Shown here: piece after piece, positions 36,321 to 45,638 of the stretch | Layout: each line of letters opens with the position of its first letter | How positions within the stretch are numbered: position 1 is the first letter of the stretch | DNA from: Trichostrongylus colubriformis | Taxonomy: Eukaryota > Nematoda > Chromadorea > Rhabditida > Trichostrongylidae | Length of the DNA: 64,000 nt | Reading direction: 5' to 3' | Assembly (NCBI GenBank): GCA_963978905.1 | Contig: OZ022258.1 | Coordinates: 55,226,591 to 55,290,590 of the forward strand | The notes under the pieces: generated by a model | What the model saw: the letters and a program-made list of their open reading frames with translations, nothing else | What the model was told of the DNA's origin: nothing | Database searches by the model: none | Position numbers and translations under genes: made by a program

Positions 36321-39300
36321 CTACTTGAGTGTTTTTTGTAGCCAGATTGTAGTTCTTATGGCGACATCTTTTGCCACTTCCACTACGATTTGGATGATTG
36401 AACCAATTATTCGTAGAATTATAATAATGGCAACTGGCCCAAACATATAGGTGATTCCTAATGCCGTTGCCGTGACACCTAGTGCCAGCAGTGTTACTTT
36501 CCACTTATTTTTTAGGACATTTACCACTGGTTCCAGGTCTGGAAAGTGAAAGTCCTTGAATGACGGCCATGTTGTGGCGTAATTGTTACTGTCATCAAAC
36601 ACCGTTTGAGGGAAATATCTGACATGGTAATGTAACTGTCCTTTCAATTCCAACAATATTTCTGTTTTGTCACATATGACAAAGCATTTTTGAGTGATTA
36701 GAGCTTTGCTGAATTGAAGTGCGACCTTTGTGGTTCTGTTAGATGGATCGCAATCTATGGTAAAGGCTGTATTCTCACATTGAACTGTCACTACAGATTC
36801 TAGTGCTGTGGTGCAGAATGCTGTGACTTCTGCTCCTTCCTGACATTTGTAGCACCCCGTCACGGGACTCAGTTCTATGAAACATTTTTGTTCTACTACG
36901 AATTCTGCACTGTTGATCAATATGCTCGATTTGATCGCGAGTGTGACTTCACTCTTCGTTGAGTGGGCGTATATCTGCCAATTTTTTGAACTGATTTCTA
37001 CGACTGGAGTATATATTGGCAGCCGGTTTTCTACTTCTGCGCGCACATCATATATTGAGTGTTGCGGGCAGTGGCAAGTTTTTGGTGTCTTATAACTTTT
37101 GCAATTACAGACCATTTGATTGCTGCAATTGGCAAAGTGGTTTGCTGCCATGTCGGCCGTAGTGCAACGCACCGGTAGTTCAAAGTTATTAGGGATAATT
37201 AGAGCGTCTTTTTCGGAGACTGCGTATCGTTGGTCGAAAAGAGGCGTGTCTGGTTTCTGTATTGATATCACCGTGAGTGAAATTTCCTCAAACGATTGCG
37301 TAATGTAGGGCATCAGAGTGACTTGTCTATTTCTTTCCAATTTGTGAACTCTGAACTCTACTTCGAATTCAATCAATGGGATCCATTCTTCGCAATTTAG
37401 TATTTCGTATATTGATTTTGAAGTAGGTATGTGTGCCACTTTTATAAAAGAGCATGCCGATACCGGGAGAAGACACCCACATAGGAGTCCACCGCATGTA
37501 TTTTCGCACGCAGAATATCCCGGATATTTGCTGACTCTTTTCAATTCCTCTATGTTTTCATGAGGTTTTAAGGTGTTGCACCGATTCTGAGTGCATGACC
37601 CAGCTTCTGCACATCTTGTTATGTGAAAGATTTGGTGTCTGGTTTCTCGTGTGAAAAAATGTGACACTTTAGAACAGGTTAATTGCAACGGTTTTTGCCG
37701 GATCTTGATCACTCCGATTGTCTTGTTTTCATACCTCGCATTGATGCAGAGTTCGGAATGAATGTGATTGAATAGGACTTCTTGATTATATTCGTATGAG
37801 CAATTTCCTTTATTGTTGCACACCATTTCAACTGTGTGCCTCATGTACCCGTGTTGACAGGCCTCCGAAATGCTCAACATAGCTAGTATTGCTACCGTTG
37901 TTGTTACCCTTGTATAGACGCTCAAAGGTCTAGGTTTGAAAGAGTTCATGATAACTACTTCTTGAGCAGTTTGAGTGTTAGTGCTTCGTTTGTTTACGAG
38001 CTGGTGTATGAATCTCACGCATAACAGAATGATAGCTCCCAAGATGTAAGCTGTTATAGCAATTGTAGCAATTGCTCCAATAGGCCAACAGTGAGGGTTA
38101 CCTATCAACGAAGTTGTCATAAGTTGGCTCGCATGTTCACAAAATGCTGTAGGCGGACATTCTACTGTTTCGGTAGAATTGCTCTTCAGAATTCGAGTTG
38201 ATACGGTAGCCAACTTGTGCAGAGGAGAAGCTGGTATTTTTAGAACCAGCTTTCTTGCTGCATTTGTGAATATTCTACATTCTCGGTTGAAACATAGCTC
38301 AAAACTTGCGTTCTGGATATTGACGACCGCTGATCCGTCAGCGCAAATGAGGCTATTATCCGCCGATACTGCGCTTATCACACATAGAAGGATTGTGAGC
38401 ATAGTCCACTTTGAGAAATAGGTGGATGCTTGGCTGGATGGGCTATCGAGATTTCTTTCGTAATTTTGTATTACGTCGTACGCTCGAGTTTTGGAAGCTC
38501 TTTCTGGATTTCTCCGAGATGGTCCCAGCGGAGTTGTGAGCTCTGCTGTATTGGACTCGCCGTTATTGTCTTCTTCTCGTGAGCGAGATTGAGTAACTGT
38601 CTGATCTGTATCGAGGCCTTCCTCAACTGCTTCACCACAGGAGCGAATTTCAAGAGGATATATTTTGTTAAGAGGCCTGTGCAGTACAGTGTGGTTTGGC
38701 ATTTTGACTTTGGCCGATCTAATCATGCCGTCAGCGCTTTTGATGAGTTCTACGATTTTTCCATAGAACCAGTTCCCTCTCGGTAGATAATCTTGTTCAA
38801 TGATTACTATCTCTCCCAGTTGTGGGTATTTTGTGACGTGTCTCGGTTGATCGAGATTCTTTGTGTGGCTGTCACGCATAGCTGTGAGGTATTCCATATT
38901 CCATTTTTCCCAGAATTTGGCAGCTATCGTTTCAGATGATATGATCGCTTCTTTCGCTTGTGATATCGATTGAATTAGCTCTGGGTCGAAATCGCGATCT
39001 GACCAATCAATTAGTTGGGTCGCACTTGGTAGTGCAAACTTTATGTTTCCCTGTAAGAAATCTATCGGTCTTAGAGGTATTTCGTCCAGATCTGTTAGAC
39101 TGACCTTTGTTAGTGGTCTGGTGTTTATGATGGCTTCAATCCGCGTTATTGCGGTGGCCATTTCAGTAAATGTAAGCTTTTTACGCCCAATGGCTTTGGA
39201 AAAGCATCTTTTCACTGAGCCCACCAATCGCTCCCATACGCCGCCCATCCATGGAGCGCTCGGAGGATTGAACACCCATTTGATGCCTTCGGAAGCACTG

Positions 39301-42300
39301 TATGACATTACAGAGTGATCGTTTGTGTCATTGTTTAGAAACAGATTCTCAATGACTGCTTGACCGAGTTTAAAATTGGTTCCGCAATCTGTGCGTATCA
39401 ACTTTGGAACACCTCTTCTTGAGATGAAGCGGGTAAAACTGTTTAGGAAAGCGGTCGCCGTCATATTTTCGACCACTTCCAAATGAACAGCTCTTGTTGT
39501 TAGACAAGTGTAAAGGCACACATACATTTTTGTCATCTCTTTCGAGTCGTATGGTCCCAGAAAGTCACAGCCGACGTTTTGGAACGGCTTTGCTATTACC
39601 ACCCTATCTTTGGGTAGGGGAGGCATGTCTGGGGCTCCGAAAGGAAGTCCGTGACATCGCTTGCAGGTGACGCAATTTTTCAAGAGCTTCTTTATTACTC
39701 TTGATGGTTGTGGCATCCAAAACCTTTGTCGTATCAAGGCAAGTACATGGTCTTTGCCACAGTGAGCATTTGTACGATGAGTGTGCTCTACTAATAAGCG
39801 AGCTAGATCCGAATTGTTCGGTATGTAGATAGGCCATTTTGTGTCGTGAGGTAAGATTGCATTACGTATTCTGGATTCATATCGAATCACTTCATTTTGA
39901 TCGCGTACTATGCTCATGTGAGGAAAGCGCCTTCGCAATTCTTCTAGATTTAAATTGCGGTGTTCTGATGCTAGCAACAGTTTTTCTGCATTCGCTATAT
40001 CCTCTGAGCAGATTTGTTGCGCCTGAGAAAAGACGCTCAGAATTTTTACAATGATGTTTGTCGACCTATTAAGGTTACATTGATGTACCCATTTTGACAG
40101 AGTCTTTCCCACCATTGCTAGTACGCGTAGCACACGCGTATACCTCGAAAATCGTGTGGTGTCGATTAACGGTTGGTTGGGAGTCGTCACCATGAGATTT
40201 GAAATAATCATGTCAGGCTGTGTTGCTTCGTCAGTGTTGAATATGTCCCCGCTTTCTTTGACATTTTCTATGCTTCTCAATGGGGCACATTTTGGACCTT
40301 TTTCGAGCCATCGAGGACCTCTCACCCAGTCGTGATTTGCAATGGTGCACGCCGTGAGCCCTCTCGTCCCTGCATCCGCTGGGTTATAATGAGTGGGAAC
40401 GTAATAGAAATCAACTGTTGTTTTTCCAGTTTCTTCTACTACTTGTTTTATTCGAAGTATGCGCTCCTTTTGGTTTGTTACGAATGGAGGCAACTTACGG
40501 GTCGATTTCAACCATGCTAAAGCTATTTCACTGTCAGAAGCAATGCATACAGTTGTTGTGTTTGCTCCCAGTTTGTTTAGCAATGTTTTGGCTAGTCTCA
40601 TGCCAATGAGAACACCAAGCAGTTCCAATCTTGGTATCGTTTGAACCGTCTTTTTTGGAGTCAATCGTGTTTTCCCACTTATTAATTGGGAAACGGCATA
40701 ATTAGCGCTGTCCTGTAGATAAGCGCATGCCGCTATAGCTATTTTGCTAGCGTCACAAAATATCCACAAGGTATAATCATTGCCGACGTTTTCAAGATTG
40801 GTTATAGCTCTTGGTATTCTGATCGATACGTTATTGACCTCTTGGCAGGCGTTGTTCCACCTACGGCGTAGTTCGGATGATACGGGATCATTCCATTCTA
40901 TAGCTGTGTCATATATCTCCCTCATTAATGACTTCATTTTTATGAGCAATGGTCCCATCATTCCGATGGGATCGTATGTTGAGTTCAACTGACTAACGAT
41001 GTCCCGTTTAGTCAGGCGATCCTTCTGCGTTATTTGGATATTACCTTGAAACTCGTCTGTTTCTATATTGTATTCTACTCCTAAGAGCTTGATTACTGTC
41101 CCTTTCAAACGATCGTTTTCTGGGATACCGGCATTTACTTCGCTTGAATTTGATATGTATTCACGCAGGTTCATGCCTATCTCGGCAAAGATCGCTTTGG
41201 AATCTTTGTATTTTTGAAGGGCTTCTTCTGCCGTATTCGCACGAAGTAGGATATTATCCACATATAAGTGGTCCATGATTTCTTTAGCTATTTCCGTGTT
41301 TTTATGGTTCAAATAGGCCAAAATAACCATATTGAGGATGCTAGGAGATGCTGTCAAACCGAAAGGTAGTCGGGTGAAGCGATACTCCTGTATATTGTCA
41401 CGAGTCGGTGACTTATTAGCATCTTTGAACCATAAAAATCTGCAAAGATCCTTATGTTCTTCTTGCAGCCTTATTTGGGTGAAAGCTGCTTGGATATCGC
41501 ATAGCAGTATTATCTTTCCCGTGCGACTTGCAATTAAAATATCGTGGATTTTGTTTACGAACGATTCACCAGTGTAGATAGTGTCATTCAATGAAAGTTG
41601 ACCGCATCTCTTTGATGATGCATCGAATACTATTCGAAGAGGCTTAGCCTTAGCCGGCCGCCATACCCCAGAGTGTGGCATATAGTAACAGCCAACGCTG
41701 TCAGGAGTATTTTCATCTGCACACTCTACCACTTTGGTTGATATGTAATCTTGGAAGGTTTGCGTATAACATTTCTGTTGTTCCTTGTTCGCTTGTAGAT
41801 GTTTCCACAGTGAAATCAATCTACGATAGGCAATTGCGTAGTTGTCAGTGAGATCGACAACGTTGTCTTTCAGTGGTAATGGAGCAGTTACAATCCCATT
41901 ATTGAACTGTATTCTTTTTGAATACATTTGGTAGTATGAGAATGTGTTTTCTTCTCTTATCAGTTCGTTGGGTGAGATTCCCAGACCTTGTAACTCGAAC
42001 AATTTGTTGAGCAATTCGGCCTCCGTAGGCTCGTTGATAACAGTTAGTTGTTGCAGCACTGCATCGTTCTCGAGGTCATTAGATACGAGACCTCGTCCGT
42101 CGCTTTGCGCCGTATTTGCCAACTGTTTTGTGGATAAGATACCACGGCCATGTATGCTGGGGCCAAAAATTGTTTTTGCAATGTGCAGGCCAGATGGCAT
42201 TTGCAAAGAGATACTGTTCGGAGGGACCAATTGGTAATAATAATCAAGTCCGACCAATATGTGCGGATTTTGATGTTCTCCTCGAACACGTGGATTACAC

Positions 42301-44306
42301 ACGCAAAGTTCGTTCAGTTGAAGAAATTGTTTGTCTTCTGGTGACAGTTTCACCGATGAAAATCCATTCGTAGTTATCGGTTTTGTTTGTGCTCTTATGA
42401 TAAGTTCCATGCCATAAGCAGTACATATTTTGAGCGTTACAACACTGCTTTGAAACTTTTCCGTGTGTCCGCCGATGCCAGACATGGCACAAATCTCAGA
42501 AGATTCTTTGGGAAGTGCGAGGTCATATGCCGTTTGTTCCCTAATGAGAGTTTTCTGAGCTCCCGTATCGAAAAAGAATAGTATTTTTTCGAATTGGTTT
42601 GTGTTGTTATTCCAGACGCTACCTTCTGCGGTCATTAAGACAATCTGTTCCTTGTTCCTGGAATCATTATTGCCCGTGTAGTCAGAGTTAACGCAGGCGT
42701 TATTGGCCGTTGGTCTACCTTGCCAGGGTCTATTATTTCGTGCGTCATTTGAACCGTTATTAGTCCACGGCTGCCTTTCACCTTTATTGTAGAAGGGGTT
42801 TTTCTGTTCTGGTTGACCATTTGTTCTAGGTTGGAAACCTGATCTTTGTCTGTGTTCATTGCCAGAACCAGAGCTCTTTTGCGGCGGACCTGAGGCAAAG
42901 CACAAGCTGATGTCATGCATTTGCTTACAGCGCGGGCAATTGAGCTTGGGGCATTCGTTGCTTTTGTGGCTGTCGGTGAAGCATTTCCAGCATCGCTGCT
43001 CTTTTTTCACCACGTTTCTTCGTTCGTTGATGTCTACCACAGTTCGGCAGACGTTCGATGCGTGACTGCCGTTTTTGCAAAATATGCATTTTGTTGATTC
43101 GCTATCAGATTGTTCTCTGTAGGATCTGACCTTTTTCCCGTTAAGGTCATGTTTGGGAAAATTCCGTAGTCTTGACTCTACGTATTTTTTTGCTTCAATT
43201 TGCTTTTCTAGCTCGTCCATTATGTCGTCAATTTTGACTTCTTCCTTTTCTTGAGTTGCAATAAGGACATTTTTCACTATGCTGTATGGAAACTTCTCGA
43301 GTATCTTCTCGGTCCATAAAGCGTCTTGCGCAGAGCGTATGTCTTGACCTGCTGATACCATTTGGTTGATTAGCATTCTGATTTTGTCAAAGACATTGTT
43401 GCAGGCGTCCGCATTATTTGCTGCTGGACGCATATCGATTAACTTCTGTACCACCTTTGCTCTGTTTATGGGCCTGTTGCCATACTTTTTCTTCAGAGCT
43501 TCGGTCATCCAACCATAATTTTTTGGAAGTAGTTGTATACCCTTCACAGCGATTTCCGCTTTTCCGCGAAGGCTGTCTTTAAGGAGTAACATTTTTTCAA
43601 CTGTGCTCAACACTTTGTTTTCATGTACAAGTGTTTGGAAGACTGCCCAGAACTCTGGGAATTCTTCCTCGTCGCCGTAGAATTTTGGCATTTGTAACTG
43701 ACTCGGTTTTAGTGTGCGACAGATTACATCCTCTGTGTCACATATGTTGTCAGAAAGATCTTCTGACAACCACGCGGAGTCATGCTCGCAAATAGAGCTA
43801 TTATCGAGCTCTCCTGAGGGATGCTTTTTCAAATTGACATCCTTTTTTGTGTCGGATGTCTTATGATTTTTATTTGGGTTCACTTCGCTTCTTTGCGGGT
43901 CGACCCCCAACACTTGAGCGAGTTTATGCAGCTTGTTTCTGCTTTCTGTTAATCGTGCTTCTAACACGTATATCATTTCATTGGCACGGGCTATCTTTTC
44001 CGTGAACTGATATTCTAAATCGATATCTTCGATTTCATTAATAAGGTCTTTTTTGTTACCCTTAGTTTTTGAATCGTCGAACTCTTTCTCGAGTTTGTCG
44101 ACGAGAGATTGCAGGGAATCCCTACTTGATTTGATGATTTTTATTCCTCCAGCAATTAGGTTCACTGCGTTAGAATACTCATCGTATTGCATACGGTCAT
44201 CGCCCTCGGGATTTATTTCCTCTGTGTACGATGTGTATTTATCGAGAAGAGTGTTAAGTGTTTTTGCGCTGAATCCAATAGGTTTCTTATGGAAAATCAG
44301 TGTCAT
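36321..44306 (-). CDS. BEL/Pao Gag-Pro-Pol-Env polyprotein
   Basis: A single frame of 2,661 residues. In order: N-terminal coiled-coil-like Gag; DUF1759-type Gag region (about 205-360); three CCHC knuckles (407-469); aspartic protease with FFDTGA (578-583); reverse transcriptase (about 880-1070) with YVDN at 1015-1018; Pao-type RNase H region (WIFCDAS at 1181-1187); integrase zinc finger (H1510, H1515, C1545, C1548); catalytic D1581, D1640, E1692; integrase C-terminal domain (about 1790-1890). The envelope follows without a stop: signal peptide about 1967-1982, short Cys-containing ectodomain, membrane segment about 2077-2102, second signal-like segment 2134-2149, then a Cys-rich ectodomain with CGGLLCGC...SACSF (2271-2286) resembling phlebovirus Gc/G2, N-glycosylation sites, and a C-terminal membrane anchor about 2603-2640. 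All catalytic residues are present. A minus-strand acceptor-like ctatttctcaaag before M1969 could allow a spliced envelope mRNA (inference). Confidence 0.95.
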   Translation of the reverse strand: MTLIFHKKPIGFSAKTLNTLLDKYTSYTEEINPEGDDRMQYDEYSNAVNLIAGGIKIIKSSRDSLQSLVDKLEKEFDDSKTKGNKKDLINEIEDIDLEYQFTEKIARANEMIYVLEARLTESRNKLHKLAQVLGVDPQRSEVNPNKNHKTSDTKKDVNLKKHPSGELDNSSICEHDSAWLSEDLSDNICDTEDVICRTLKPSQLQMPKFYGDEEEFPEFWAVFQTLVHENKVLSTVEKMLLLKDSLRGKAEIAVKGIQLLPKNYGWMTEALKKKYGNRPINRAKVVQKLIDMRPAANNADACNNVFDKIRMLINQMVSAGQDIRSAQDALWTEKILEKFPYSIVKNVLIATQEKEEVKIDDIMDELEKQIEAKKYVESRLRNFPKHDLNGKKVRSYREQSDSESTKCIFCKNGSHASNVCRTVVDINERRNVVKKEQRCWKCFTDSHKSNECPKLNCPRCKQMHDISLCFASGPPQKSSGSGNEHRQRSGFQPRTNGQPEQKNPFYNKGERQPWTNNGSNDARNNRPWQGRPTANNACVNSDYTGNNDSRNKEQIVLMTAEGSVWNNNTNQFEKILFFFDTGAQKTLIREQTAYDLALPKESSEICAMSGIGGHTEKFQSSVVTLKICTAYGMELIIRAQTKPITTNGFSSVKLSPEDKQFLQLNELCVCNPRVRGEHQNPHILVGLDYYYQLVPPNSISLQMPSGLHIAKTIFGPSIHGRGILSTKQLANTAQSDGRGLVSNDLENDAVLQQLTVINEPTEAELLNKLFELQGLGISPNELIREENTFSYYQMYSKRIQFNNGIVTAPLPLKDNVVDLTDNYAIAYRRLISLWKHLQANKEQQKCYTQTFQDYISTKVVECADENTPDSVGCYYMPHSGVWRPAKAKPLRIVFDASSKRCGQLSLNDTIYTGESFVNKIHDILIASRTGKIILLCDIQAAFTQIRLQEEHKDLCRFLWFKDANKSPTRDNIQEYRFTRLPFGLTASPSILNMVILAYLNHKNTEIAKEIMDHLYVDNILLRANTAEEALQKYKDSKAIFAEIGMNLREYISNSSEVNAGIPENDRLKGTVIKLLGVEYNIETDEFQGNIQITQKDRLTKRDIVSQLNSTYDPIGMMGPLLIKMKSLMREIYDTAIEWNDPVSSELRRRWNNACQEVNNVSIRIPRAITNLENVGNDYTLWIFCDASKIAIAACAYLQDSANYAVSQLISGKTRLTPKKTVQTIPRLELLGVLIGMRLAKTLLNKLGANTTTVCIASDSEIALAWLKSTRKLPPFVTNQKERILRIKQVVEETGKTTVDFYYVPTHYNPADAGTRGLTACTIANHDWVRGPRWLEKGPKCAPLRSIENVKESGDIFNTDEATQPDMIISNLMVTTPNQPLIDTTRFSRYTRVLRVLAMVGKTLSKWVHQCNLNRSTNIIVKILSVFSQAQQICSEDIANAEKLLLASEHRNLNLEELRRRFPHMSIVRDQNEVIRYESRIRNAILPHDTKWPIYIPNNSDLARLLVEHTHRTNAHCGKDHVLALIRQRFWMPQPSRVIKKLLKNCVTCKRCHGLPFGAPDMPPLPKDRVVIAKPFQNVGCDFLGPYDSKEMTKMYVCLYTCLTTRAVHLEVVENMTATAFLNSFTRFISRRGVPKLIRTDCGTNFKLGQAVIENLFLNNDTNDHSVMSYSASEGIKWVFNPPSAPWMGGVWERLVGSVKRCFSKAIGRKKLTFTEMATAITRIEAIINTRPLTKVSLTDLDEIPLRPIDFLQGNIKFALPSATQLIDWSDRDFDPELIQSISQAKEAIISSETIAAKFWEKWNMEYLTAMRDSHTKNLDQPRHVTKYPQLGEIVIIEQDYLPRGNWFYGKIVELIKSADGMIRSAKVKMPNHTVLHRPLNKIYPLEIRSCGEAVEEGLDTDQTVTQSRSREEDNNGESNTAELTTPLGPSRRNPERASKTRAYDVIQNYERNLDSPSSQASTYFSKWTMLTILLCVISAVSADNSLICADGSAVVNIQNASFELCFNRECRIFTNAARKLVLKIPASPLHKLATVSTRILKSNSTETVECPPTAFCEHASQLMTTSLIGNPHCWPIGAIATIAITAYILGAIILLCVRFIHQLVNKRSTNTQTAQEVVIMNSFKPRPLSVYTRVTTTVAILAMLSISEACQHGYMRHTVEMVCNNKGNCSYEYNQEVLFNHIHSELCINARYENKTIGVIKIRQKPLQLTCSKVSHFFTRETRHQIFHITRCAEAGSCTQNRCNTLKPHENIEELKRVSKYPGYSACENTCGGLLCGCLLPVSACSFIKVAHIPTSKSIYEILNCEEWIPLIEFEVEFRVHKLERNRQVTLMPYITQSFEEISLTVISIQKPDTPLFDQRYAVSEKDALIIPNNFELPVRCTTADMAANHFANCSNQMVCNCKSYKTPKTCHCPQHSIYDVRAEVENRLPIYTPVVEISSKNWQIYAHSTKSEVTLAIKSSILINSAEFVVEQKCFIELSPVTGCYKCQEGAEVTAFCTTALESVVTVQCENTAFTIDCDPSNRTTKVALQFSKALITQKCFVICDKTEILLELKGQLHYHVRYFPQTVFDDSNNYATTWPSFKDFHFPDLEPVVNVLKNKWKVTLLALGVTATALGITYMFGPVAIIIILRIIGSIIQIVVEVAKDVAIRTTIWLQKTLK

Positions 44307-44452
44307 TTCGCTTTTCTTCTCTTGTTCTTATTAGTTTTTTTTTTTGGTTCTTGTTCTCAACGGATTTTCCGGAGTAGGTGTTACCGATTATGGTAAAGTT
44401 TTCCAAGTTTCGACGGATTTAACCGGAGAAACGGGAATATAGGCTTGTTTTA

Positions 44453-44464
44453 GCCGATGCACCA
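44453..44464 (-). other. Primer binding site, tRNA-Gly
   Basis: On the minus strand, 3 bases after the 5' LTR, the sequence reads TGGTGCATCGGC. It is complementary to CCA plus the acceptor end of nematode tRNA-Gly(GCC), which ends GCCGATGCA. The match is 12 bases, then breaks. Confidence 0.8.
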
Positions 44465-44467
44465 AAA

Positions 44468-44724
44468 TGTCCCGCTTTGTGGGGATCTAATGGTGTTCCC
44501 AGAGTGTTTGCCTCTGTAGAAACAATACCGTGGTGGTTGGAATATTTATTGCTAGTAGACACCTGTAGTAGCCAGGCAATGGTACAAGAACCCCGTATCA
44601 GCGGGCCGTGTTGCTTTTATACGGACCCTTACTGATACGGGGGAATAAGGGGCATGTGATAAAGAGGGTCAAAAGGTTAAGCATACTCTAAAAAGGGGGT
44701 CGAAGGGTCACGCGGAGCGAGACA
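44468..44724 (-). repeat. 5' LTR of the BEL/Pao element
   Basis: It is identical over 257 bp to 35317-35573. The minus-strand TATA box is at 44614-44621. It drives transcription towards lower coordinates, that is away from the MSP exons at 45205. Confidence 0.95.
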
Positions 44725-44956
44725 GTCAGTTCCTGAATATGGAGTACAGGCACTGACAGTGTAATAGCCAAGAAGGAGTGGACGATAAAACTCCAAAAAA
44801 CCGCTTCCCCGTTGAATCATAGCGTGAACATTTTTTCGAGAGCGCTGCAATGATGGAAAGGAGGGCAATGAGTGAGCAAGGCACGGTTGTTACCCTACCC
44901 ACCGCTATCCGGTAATTCGCCAAGCGCGCTGCCGTAGGACTGTTATGAGGACCTTA

Positions 44957-45044
44957 GGCCGCGGTCATACTTTGCGCAAGCTGCGTTAGTTGACGCCGGT
45001 GCCGGCGTCAACTAACGCAGCTTGCGCAAAGTATGACCGCGGCC
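44957..45044. mobile_element. 88-bp near-perfect palindromic Harbinger-like MITE
   Basis: The arms 44957-45000 and 45001-45044 are reverse complements at 43 of 44 positions with no spacer. The ends are ggccgcggtcatactttgcg. Direct TTA duplications flank it (44954-44956, 45045-45047). It is a minimal PIF/Harbinger MITE and would extrude as a hairpin. It lies between the BEL element and the MSP exons. Confidence 0.9.
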
Positions 45045-45204
45045 TTAATGCGCATCTTAAACGGGAGTTGAACCGCACGTCCATCCCCTCGCATTCGAAG
45101 GTTCATATAGTAGACAGGTCTCGCTACTGTCTTCAAATCAAAACTACTGTCCTGGTGCTCTTAGCGTGCTTTCCATTCATTTGTGGCTGTCGTTCCTTCT
45201 GCAG

Positions 45205-45626
45205 GTTCTTAAAGTCACAAATAACACGGAAAAGAAACAAGCGATGAAGCTAAAGTGCTCGAACAACGACATGTACAAGTTCGTAATTTCCCATGAATAA
45301 TCGCATCGCCTTTCTTTATATTTTCAACATAATCCCCATTTCCAGAGTTAATCCAGTGTTTGCCATGATTGAAGCGGGCGATACCCTTGAAGTGGTTATA
45401 AGCCGAGGTGATGGTCCAATGAAGCCGGAAAAAATCCTTGTTCTCACCCTACCGGTATACACTGTTTTTAAGATATCTCTTTTGTGGGATGTCTCTCCCT
45501 CCTTGAAACCTGAATTGCTATAGTCTCAAATTTCAGTTTGACGGAGACAACGCACAGGATGCTTACAAGGACAAGGACAAAGTCCATCCGGCGACTCTAA
45601 CTGTTCCTCTGGTGGCTAAAGCCTGA
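45205..45626 (+). CDS. MSP-domain (SSP-like) protein, copy 1, 5' exon not found
   Basis: Three exons: 45205-45278 (74 nt), 45346-45454 (109 nt) and 45537-45626 (90 nt, TGA). They encode the core of a major sperm protein domain: VLKVTNNTEKKQAMKLKCSN, then YKVNPVFAMIEAGDTLEV, then LTVPLVAKA at the C-terminus. It resembles the small SSP class of nematode MSP proteins (NPVFGFI, PKEDK and TVPL motifs). The first two exons have exactly the same lengths and phases as exons 2 and 3 of the copy at 51799. The N-terminal exon (about 23 codons) is missing from the 480 bp between the exon and the BEL element, and I did not find it beyond the element. It may be lost, separated by the insertion, or too diverged to see. 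Such genes act in sperm motility or structure (family knowledge); expression here is inferred. Confidence 0.8.
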
Positions 45627-45632
45627 GCAGTG

Positions 45633-45638
45633 AATAAA
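45633..45638 (+). terminator. Poly(A) signal AATAAA of MSP copy 1
   Basis: AATAAA lies 7 bases after the TGA of the MSP-domain exons, the close spacing usual in nematode genes. Confidence 0.6.

Larger units (their letters stand above)
35317..44724 (-). mobile_element. Intact BEL/Pao LTR retrotransposon with envelope (9,408 bp)
   Basis: Two identical 257-bp LTRs (35317-35573 and 44468-44724), each starting TG and ending CA, bound the element. The 5-bp direct duplication gtcag flanks it (35312-35316 and 44725-44729), typical of BEL/Pao. It reads on the minus strand: LTR, tRNA-Gly primer site, about 146-nt leader, one 2,661-codon gag-pro-pol-env frame, a 107-nt gap, a 162-codon zinc-knuckle ORF, polypurine tract, LTR. 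No stop or frameshift interrupts the large frame. Identical LTRs imply a recent insertion. It sits between the K/E-rich gene and its MSP-domain partner. Envelope-bearing BEL/Pao elements with phlebovirus-like glycoproteins are known from nematodes (Tas, Cer7 type), so this may be an endogenous retrovirus-like element able to leave cells; that last point is inference. Confidence 0.96.
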
